A stretch of 9,667 nt of DNA, taken from NCBI GenBank assembly GCA_002429425.1, contig DIZR01000038.1, forward strand, positions 28,893-38,559, in the 5' to 3' direction. Both the position numbers and the translations under genes were made by a program. The number at the start of each line of letters is the position of its first letter. Positions within the stretch are counted from its first letter, which is position 1. Shown in pieces: positions 5,616 to 9,667 of this stretch. The stretch is from Patescibacteria group bacterium UBA6023 (lineage in GTDB: Bacteria > Patescibacteriota > Minisyncoccia > Phycocordibacterales > UBA6899). The notes under the pieces are model-generated. The model saw only the letters and a program-made list of their open reading frames with translations. It was not told the origin of the DNA and did not search any database.

Positions 5616-6605
5616 ATGAACCTCGTACCACTTAATCCAAAACTTTTTGATACTGATATCGAGCAAGCGCCGATCCGTAAAGGATTCGGTGAGGGACTTT
5701 TACAGGCAGGAGAAGAAAATCATAATGTCGTTGCACTCTGCGCAGACCTTACGGAGTCGACGCAGATGCATTTGTTTCGAAATAAATTTCCCGACCGTTT
5801 TGTGGAAATGGGAATAGCCGAGCAATCAATGGCATCCGTTGCATCGGGAATGGCAGCAATGGGAAAAGTTCCATTCTTCTCTTCATACGCAATGTTTTCT
5901 CCCGGTCGTAATTGGGAGCAGATTCGCACCACCATCGCGTATAATAATGTCAACGCAAAGATCGTGGGTTCCCATGCTGGGGTATCCGTTGGTCCCGATG
6001 GTGGAACACATCAGCCACTTGAAGACATCGGACTCATGCGCATGATTCCACGTATTATTGTCCTTTCACCATGCGATAGTAATGAAGCAAAAAAGGCGAC
6101 GATCGCAGCTGCGCAATATGATGGCCCAGTGTATATTCGTCTCGCACGCGAGGCGACACCGATTGTTACTGTTTCTGAAACACCATTCACGATAGGGAAA
6201 GCACAACTTTTCTTTGCTCCTCCAGCAGCTCTTCCTGTGAAGGTGGGAATTCTTGCAACGGGCTCACTTGTGCATAATGCATTACGTGCGGCAAAGCTTC
6301 TTGAAGCAGAAGGAATAGGTGCCAAGGTACTTAATGTTTCAACGATAAAACCACTTGATCAGGAGGCGGTGCTTATGATTGCGAAAGAGACGGGGGCTAT
6401 TGTTACCGTTGAGGAACATCAACAGCGTGGTGGATTTGGAAGTGAGGTAGCAGAATTTCTTGCACGCATTCTTCCTACTAAACAAGAATTTATCGGTGTT
6501 GACGATAAGTTTGGCCAGACAGGTACACCGGATGAACTCATTGAGTATTATGGAATGGGTGTCAGTGCAATTGTTGCTGCTGCAAAAAAAGTTATCGCGC
6601 GATAA
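5616..6605 (+). CDS. tktC: Transketolase, C-terminal (pyrimidine-binding) subunit
   Basis: Second half of the split transketolase; its pyrimidine-binding domain completes the ThDP site with the N-terminal subunit. It has 329 residues. The Pyr domain (~17-185) has ADLTEST (43-49), the catalytic Glu69 in VEMGIAEQSM that activates the ThDP aminopyrimidine, and SHAGVSVGPDGGTHQPLED (119-137) with His120 and His132 for substrate. YIRLAR follows at 173-178. The C-terminal transketolase domain (~190-325) shows GILATGSLVHNALRAAKLL (211-229), VEEHQQRGGFGSEV (265-278) and FGQTGTPDEL. No Shine-Dalgarno sequence precedes the ATG, so translation likely depends on coupling with tktN. The alternative of 1-deoxy-xylulose-5-phosphate synthase (Dxs) halves is less likely given the neighbouring rpiB and rpe-like genes and the transketolase-like motifs. 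Confidence 0.97.
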   Translation: MNLVPLNPKLFDTDIEQAPIRKGFGEGLLQAGEENHNVVALCADLTESTQMHLFRNKFPDRFVEMGIAEQSMASVASGMAAMGKVPFFSSYAMFSPGRNWEQIRTTIAYNNVNAKIVGSHAGVSVGPDGGTHQPLEDIGLMRMIPRIIVLSPCDSNEAKKATIAAAQYDGPVYIRLAREATPIVTVSETPFTIGKAQLFFAPPAALPVKVGILATGSLVHNALRAAKLLEAEGIGAKVLNVSTIKPLDQEAVLMIAKETGAIVTVEEHQQRGGFGSEVAEFLARILPTKQEFIGVDDKFGQTGTPDELIEYYGMGVSAIVAAAKKVIAR

Positions 6606-6648
6606 TTCCTCTTTCATTTTTTAACTTCGTGCGTTATCTCAATAATTC

Positions 6649-6678
6649 TTGAGTTGATTCATTTTTCAGTGATATACT
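6649..6678 (+). promoter_or_regulatory. Promoter of the 687-residue surface-protein gene
   Basis: TTGAGT at 6649-6654 (4/6 to TTGACA) is 18 bp upstream of TATACT at 6673-6678 (5/6). TG at 6670-6671 makes an extended -10. The predicted +1 is A6685, 5 nt before the ATG at 6690, so the mRNA is nearly leaderless. There is no Shine-Dalgarno sequence. Confidence 0.65.
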
Positions 6679-6689
6679 GATTTGAACGC

Positions 6690-8753
6690 ATGAGGCATCG
6701 GAAAAAAAATCGTCATTTTCTTTTATATATTGGAGAGCACCTTACGGGAATGCTCGTATTGTTTTTTATTGCGGTGGTATTGAGTATCGTCGGAAGAACG
6801 GTGGGAGATATGCAAAAGAATCCTTCATCCACTGATGCAACAAAATCCATTGCGTTTAATGTTCTAAGGTTGGGGGTGGTCTGTATTGATGGTACAACAA
6901 GAGCAAAATATCACTTTTCTATTGATCCAATACGTGGAGGGTACATCACACTTACCACGCCACAAGGAAATGATTATATCGATAATGCAAATGGGTTTGG
7001 AATCGAGCGCATCCTTGGTATTGGCACATATCGATGGACAGGAATAGGGAGAGAAGGGTCTGTTGCTTCAGGTGAATTTGTCATTGAGGACTTTTGTGCA
7101 ACAGTAAATTCTCAGGCCATTGAAACATCCGTTATCGCGCCGATGAGTAATTTGATATCTTTGGGGACTGAACAAATTCCACATTTACAGGTGCGATTAT
7201 TTATTGACAACAAGCCCATTACTGATATGAGCAAGGTGCTTGATAGTGAGCAAGTTGAGGTACGCGTGACGACGATTACAAGCACAATGGTTGAAATTAT
7301 TGCGACAAATGCTCTTGGTCAAATTCAGCTGATTGGAAAAGCAGCAAAGGATGACTTATTGTCAAAACCGGGAGTCGATGTTTGGTCATATATGTGGAAT
7401 GTTTCAAAATCTCCCGAAGGAGCAATGAAGTTGGTCGCTCGTGTGCGCTACGTTGATGGAAAGAGTATCGATGGTGACCAGATGAGCATTACTGTTCGAC
7501 ATTGGGATGGGCAACAAAAGACTACATTCGCTACGCCACGATGGGTAGCGACAAAAAGTGAGATACCAGAATCACCGGAAGAAAAAAATGTGATCATTGC
7601 ACGTATTTCAGATCCAGCGTCATGTGGCAATCCTCTTGAATGTCGCATTTATTGCAAAAGTACGAGTGAGGAAAATATAAAATGTCAGTCTTTTGTACAA
7701 AAAATAATTACGCATGAAGTATTAAACCAAGTGTCTCTTGCTGATGACATTTCAGATGAACGACTTTTGCAGATGCTTACGGATGTAAAAAAGCGACCAA
7801 AAGAAATTCCTGAAATAATACAAGAACCTTGGGCATTTAAACAATTTTGTAGTGTCCTTGCGCACGTCCCGCTTTGTACGAAAATACTTTTACAAAATGA
7901 CATGAGTGCTCCGGATACACTCCTTGCAAAAAAGGAAGCATTAGCACAAGAGAAAGAGGTGGAGCACCGATTATTTTTAACACGTACCGGTGCCCGTGCA
8001 TTTATTGATTCAGACAATGACGGCGTATTGGATTTTGATGAAGTGAATATTTATAAAACTGATCCAAATAATGCGGATACGGATAGTGATGGGTTCCAAG
8101 ACGGAGCTGAGCTTCTCGCGCAAACAAACCCACGTGGTGGAATGGTGGTATTTGAAGATGTGAATGAACAAATCGCAGGAGGTACAGTAAGTTCGATGAA
8201 AAAACGTATTGCCGATGAGTCTGTTATCTTTGAAAACCCAATGATTACTGGAGAAACTGATCCCTCGATACTCGTCGTAAAAAGCGTCGAGGTTGTAGAA
8301 ATTGCACAAGATGACATGGGTACAACAACTACAAAAAAATTGAAGTTTGAAGGAATTGCACCTCCGAATAGTTTTATTACACTCTACATATTTTCTGATC
8401 CACTCATTGTAACGGTGAAGGCTGATGCAACGGGTTCGTGGACGTATATTTTGAACAAGGAACTTCCTCTCGGTACGCATCTAGTCTATGGCGCGATAAC
8501 GAATACTGAGGGTCACATTTTGGTGAAGTCGGAACCGTTTCAATTTGTAAAAACGCTCGAAGCGGTATCCTTCGGCGGATCCGTACTTCCCTCCGAAAAA
8601 CAGCACACAAGATTTCCTTCCGGTGCATCGTTGTATGCATTATTTGCGGTGATTATCGGAATATTGGGCATTGCGCTCTCTGTTGCTGGTTTTGTCATTA
8701 AACACGAAGGTAAAAAAGAGCTCTCATCTATTTCTAAAAAAATGCATGAATAA
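6690..8753 (+). CDS. Bitopic surface protein with four-Cys motif, thrombospondin-3 repeats and Ig-like domain
   Basis: Hypothetical envelope protein of 687 residues. A basic N-terminus (MRHRKKNRH) precedes a membrane helix at ~19-36, and a second helix lies at ~647-670 before a Lys-rich tail. This suggests both ends are cytoplasmic with ~610 residues outside. Residues ~55-290 form an unrecognised beta-rich region. Cys312, Cys318, Cys322 and Cys332 make a C-x5-C-x3-C-x9-C motif followed by a helical stretch with Cys387 and Cys396; I recall such motifs repeated in CPR secreted proteins. Residues 440-481 are thrombospondin type 3 calcium-binding repeats (DSDNDGVLDFDE, then DPNNADTDSDGFQDGAE). 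Residues ~560-635 look like a bacterial Ig-like domain (FEGIAPPNSFITLYIFSD, then WTYILNKELPLGTH). The promoter supports the ATG at 6690. The function is unknown; cell-surface architecture or attachment is an inference. Confidence 0.9.
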   Translation: MRHRKKNRHFLLYIGEHLTGMLVLFFIAVVLSIVGRTVGDMQKNPSSTDATKSIAFNVLRLGVVCIDGTTRAKYHFSIDPIRGGYITLTTPQGNDYIDNANGFGIERILGIGTYRWTGIGREGSVASGEFVIEDFCATVNSQAIETSVIAPMSNLISLGTEQIPHLQVRLFIDNKPITDMSKVLDSEQVEVRVTTITSTMVEIIATNALGQIQLIGKAAKDDLLSKPGVDVWSYMWNVSKSPEGAMKLVARVRYVDGKSIDGDQMSITVRHWDGQQKTTFATPRWVATKSEIPESPEEKNVIIARISDPASCGNPLECRIYCKSTSEENIKCQSFVQKIITHEVLNQVSLADDISDERLLQMLTDVKKRPKEIPEIIQEPWAFKQFCSVLAHVPLCTKILLQNDMSAPDTLLAKKEALAQEKEVEHRLFLTRTGARAFIDSDNDGVLDFDEVNIYKTDPNNADTDSDGFQDGAELLAQTNPRGGMVVFEDVNEQIAGGTVSSMKKRIADESVIFENPMITGETDPSILVVKSVEVVEIAQDDMGTTTTKKLKFEGIAPPNSFITLYIFSDPLIVTVKADATGSWTYILNKELPLGTHLVYGAITNTEGHILVKSEPFQFVKTLEAVSFGGSVLPSEKQHTRFPSGASLYALFAVIIGILGIALSVAGFVIKHEGKKELSSISKKMHE

Positions 8754-8892
8754 AGTCGCGGTCGTTTTGCATTCGAAACATGACTTGCGGAGGAAGGTGA
8801 GTAGATTGTTTATTTGTGGTCGGGTAAAACATTTCTTTGTTTATTACGAAAGAGATGTAAATTATTGTCAAAGCAATTCTTTACTATCGGTA

Positions 8893-8901
8893 TGTTAATA
8901 T
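8893..8901 (+). promoter_or_regulatory. Extended -10 of the DgkA-family gene
   Basis: TGT at 8893-8895 followed by TAATAT at 8896-8901 (4/6 to TATAAT) would place +1 at A8908, exactly the A of the start codon, giving a leaderless mRNA. TTGTCA at 8865-8870 is a good -35 hexamer, but the 25-bp spacer to this -10 is too long. There is no Shine-Dalgarno sequence. Confidence 0.4.
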
Positions 8902-8907
8902 TTTCAT

Positions 8908-9309
8908 ATGAAAGATATCAGGAAAATATTACGAAGTTTTAGGTACGCATTCAAGGGTTTGCGCCATGCCTATATGACTGATAAAAGTTTTCGTTTGGAG
9001 ATACACTATGGATTACCGATATATATGCTCCTTGGTTGGCTTCTCGCACCACTCGCATCATGGGAGTTTCTTTTTTTTGCTTTTTCATATTTACTGATTC
9101 TTCTTGTGGAACTTATTAATACGGCATTTGAAAAAATGCTCGATCGGTTACATCCTGAGCAACACGAACTTATTGGAAGAAGTAAGGATATTGCGTCTGC
9201 TGCGGTATTGCTTGCCTTCGTGTTCGCCGCACTTGTACTGGCAGTGCTTGTCATTTCGCGAATGACTGCCGGTATTGGAGGAGTCGTCATTGAACATCCC
9301 TTTGTGTAA
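8908..9309 (+). CDS. dgkA: DgkA-family membrane lipid kinase (probable undecaprenol kinase)
   Basis: Small integral-membrane kinase of the prokaryotic diacylglycerol kinase family, 133 residues against ~120-130 for the family. An amphipathic N-terminus (FRYAFKGLRHAY, 11-22) and Glu31 in FRLEIHYG precede three hydrophobic segments at ~35-51, 53-70 and 96-117. The signature LLVELINTAFEKMLDRL (65-81) has the catalytic Glu68, Asn71 and Glu75 plus Asp79, and is followed by His86 and RSKDIASAAVLL (91-102) with Lys93-Asp94. The sequence resembles Gram-positive undecaprenol kinases more than E. coli diacylglycerol kinase, which would fit recycling of the lipid carrier for peptidoglycan or glycan export. 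Substrate choice cannot be settled from sequence. ATG is preferred because it coincides with the predicted transcription start. The tail after the third helix (residues ~118-133) is slightly long. Confidence 0.93.
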   Translation: MKDIRKILRSFRYAFKGLRHAYMTDKSFRLEIHYGLPIYMLLGWLLAPLASWEFLFFAFSYLLILLVELINTAFEKMLDRLHPEQHELIGRSKDIASAAVLLAFVFAALVLAVLVISRMTAGIGGVVIEHPFV

Positions 9310-9330
9310 TTATTGTCCTTGATATAGAAT
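9302..9330 (+). promoter_or_regulatory. Promoter of the small Cys/His-rich gene
   Basis: TTGTGT at 9302-9307 (3/6 to TTGACA, overlapping the end of the DgkA-family gene) is followed after 17 bp by TAGAAT at 9325-9330 (5/6). The predicted +1 is A9337, leaving a 23-nt leader that contains the Shine-Dalgarno sequence. Read-through from the upstream gene is also possible. Confidence 0.45.
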
Positions 9331-9346
9331 TTGAAGAGAAATATTG

Positions 9347-9355
9347 AAGGAGGGG
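9347..9355 (+). promoter_or_regulatory. Strong Shine-Dalgarno sequence of the small Cys/His-rich gene
   Basis: AAGGAGGGG ends 4 nt before the ATG at 9360, and its AGGAGG core (9348-9353) is 6 nt from the start. It fixes the start codon of a very short gene and is the only strong ribosome-binding site in front of a gene in this window. Confidence 0.85.
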
Positions 9356-9359
9356 CTAA

Positions 9360-9554
9360 ATGCATATTAATACTGATGAATGCGCATGTGATTGCCATCA
9401 AATTCCTGAAGCGAAGCACGTTGTAGAATGTTGTCATCAATGTCCAAATTGTTTAAAAAATATTCGTATATTTTCATTTGTGACACATATGGGGCGTTGC
9501 CAGGCAAGGATACCCGAATCGATGCTGTTACATCAAAACAAAACAGAGCCATGA
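9360..9554 (+). CDS. Small Cys/His-rich putative zinc-binding protein
   Basis: This protein has 64 residues with eight Cys and five His. The N-terminal half has Cys8, Cys10, Cys12, His13, His20, Cys24, Cys25 and His26. The C-terminal half has Cys28 and Cys31 in CPNC, then His43 and Cys47, giving C-x2-C-x11-H-x3-C, close to a C2HC zinc finger. Two zinc sites are plausible. I recall short proteins with a C-x-C-x-C-H ... C-C-x2-C-x2-C pattern in CPR genomes but know no function. No signal peptide or membrane segment is visible, so it is probably cytosolic and might bind nucleic acid or protein; that is conjecture. Coding status is supported by the AGGAGG site, the dense metal-ligand spacing and a terminator placed right at its stop codon. 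Confidence 0.82.
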   Translation: MHINTDECACDCHQIPEAKHVVECCHQCPNCLKNIRIFSFVTHMGRCQARIPESMLLHQNKTEP

Positions 9555-9568
9555 GACTCTGTTTTTTT
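9540..9568. terminator. Bidirectional intrinsic terminator between convergent genes
   Basis: AAAACAGAG (9540-9548) pairs perfectly with CTCTGTTTT (9557-9565) around an 8-nt loop, and the plus strand continues as a T-run to 9568. On the minus strand the stem is followed by TTTTGTTTTG, also suitable for release. The TGA stop of the small Cys/His gene (9552-9554) lies inside the loop. The minus-strand gene ending at 9590 faces it from the other side. Confidence 0.88.
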
Positions 9569-9589
9569 ATATAAAATTTTATACGTTTT

Positions 9590-9667
9590 TTAAACGGCAA
9601 TTTCTTTTGCAACGAAATCTTCCGGTCGTTCCGCAAGATATTTCTCCAGTGCAGGACGAGTAAGGAG
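9590..9667 (-). CDS. 3' end of an unidentified convergent gene (partial)
   Basis: Read from the right edge on the minus strand, the frame gives LLTRPALEKYLAERPEDF followed by VAKEIAV and a TAA stop at 9590-9592. The 25 residues are charged, soluble-looking and probably helical. Codon use is like the other genes, and the plus-strand terminator at 9540-9568 is T-rich on this strand too, as expected for a gene ending here. The start and most of the gene lie beyond the window, and I do not recognise the family from this tail. The short length leaves some chance that this is a fortuitous open frame. Confidence 0.6.
   Translation of the reverse strand, partial: LLTRPALEKYLAERPEDFVAKEIAV

Noticed and set aside
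5611..5618. Split transketolase as a frameshifted or broken single gene
   Set aside because: Each half is a complete domain set with its own stop and start, and split transketolases are a known natural arrangement. The 2-nt gap is normal operon spacing.
6592..6605. Perfect palindrome TTATCGCGCGATAA at the tktC stop as a terminator
   Set aside because: It can form only a 5-bp stem with a GCGC loop, and the T-rich stretch after it is interrupted and distant. A weak terminator cannot be excluded, but support is thin.
8010..8480. Antisense ORF of 156 codons within the 687-residue gene
   Set aside because: It lies opposite a well-supported gene with TSP3 and Ig-like domains, and its translation shows no coherent domain. 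It is a shadow frame.
8746..8898. 50-codon ORF overlapping the stop of the 687-residue gene (MNKVAVVLHSKHDL...)
   Set aside because: Overlap of 8 nt is operon-like, but codon use (AGG, AGA, CGG, TTG, CTA) differs from its neighbours, no domain is recognisable, and its end runs through the predicted promoter of the next gene. The 154-bp gap is more likely non-coding or a decayed remnant.
9006..9440. Antisense ORF of 144 codons over the DgkA-family and small zinc genes
   Set aside because: It spans two plus-strand genes with clear motifs and the strong Shine-Dalgarno site. Its sequence is low-complexity and shadow-like.
9570..9583. TATAAAATTTTATA palindrome downstream of the terminator
   Set aside because: An A/T-rich palindrome in a short gap between convergent genes has little information content, and no promoter orientation makes sense with the genes present.
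1..9667. CRISPR arrays, transposases, prophage or defence genes, tRNA and rRNA
   Set aside because: Both strands were read for these; no regularly spaced repeat array, transposase motif, tRNA cloverleaf or rRNA-like segment was seen.

Overview
The window looks like chromosomal DNA of an ultra-small Candidate Phyla Radiation bacterium (Patescibacteria), most likely a Parcubacteria/Paceibacteria-type genome. This placement is inferred from protein content. The evidence is a surface protein combining fibronectin III, carboxypeptidase-regulatory-like and transmembrane segments, a surface protein with a four-cysteine motif and thrombospondin-3 calcium repeats, a divergent Rpe-like protein starting MIEIIPAIMP, a transketolase split into two genes, and a tiny Cys/His-rich protein. 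Stops are TAA, TAG and TGA, so the ordinary bacterial code fits and recoding of TGA is not indicated. No marker RNA gene is present to settle the lineage.

Layout: (1) 2-1819 is the 3' part of a large envelope protein. (2) 1897-6605 is a carbon-metabolism block, all on the plus strand: GAPDH, ribose-5-phosphate isomerase B, a ribulose-phosphate 3-epimerase-like protein, and transketolase N- and C-terminal subunits. (3) 6690-8753 is a second large bitopic surface protein. (4) 8908-9309 is a DgkA-family lipid kinase, probably undecaprenol kinase. (5) 9360-9554 is a small putative zinc protein ending inside a terminator. (6) 9590-9667 is the 3' end of a convergent minus-strand gene.

RpiB, the epimerase-like protein and the two transketolase subunits cover the core of the non-oxidative pentose phosphate pathway, interconverting pentose phosphates with glyceraldehyde-3-phosphate and fructose-6-phosphate. 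GAPDH takes the triose on to 1,3-bisphosphoglycerate. Transaldolase and phosphofructokinase are not in the window. The metabolic genes are not one tight operon: only tktN-tktC are closely coupled (2-nt gap), while the others are separated by intergenic DNA carrying promoters.

The most unusual material is non-coding. The GAPDH-rpiB gap holds two degenerate copies of a ~117-bp unit sharing a 15-bp identical core. The rpiB-rpe gap holds a perfect 18-bp inverted repeat enclosing two smaller hairpins, followed by two interleaved inverted repeats. Several -10 elements lie so close to start codons that the mRNAs should be leaderless or nearly so, and only the small Cys/His gene has a strong Shine-Dalgarno sequence. 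No mobile element, CRISPR array, defence locus, tRNA or rRNA was seen. Most of the window is ordinary housekeeping and envelope content for such a genome.
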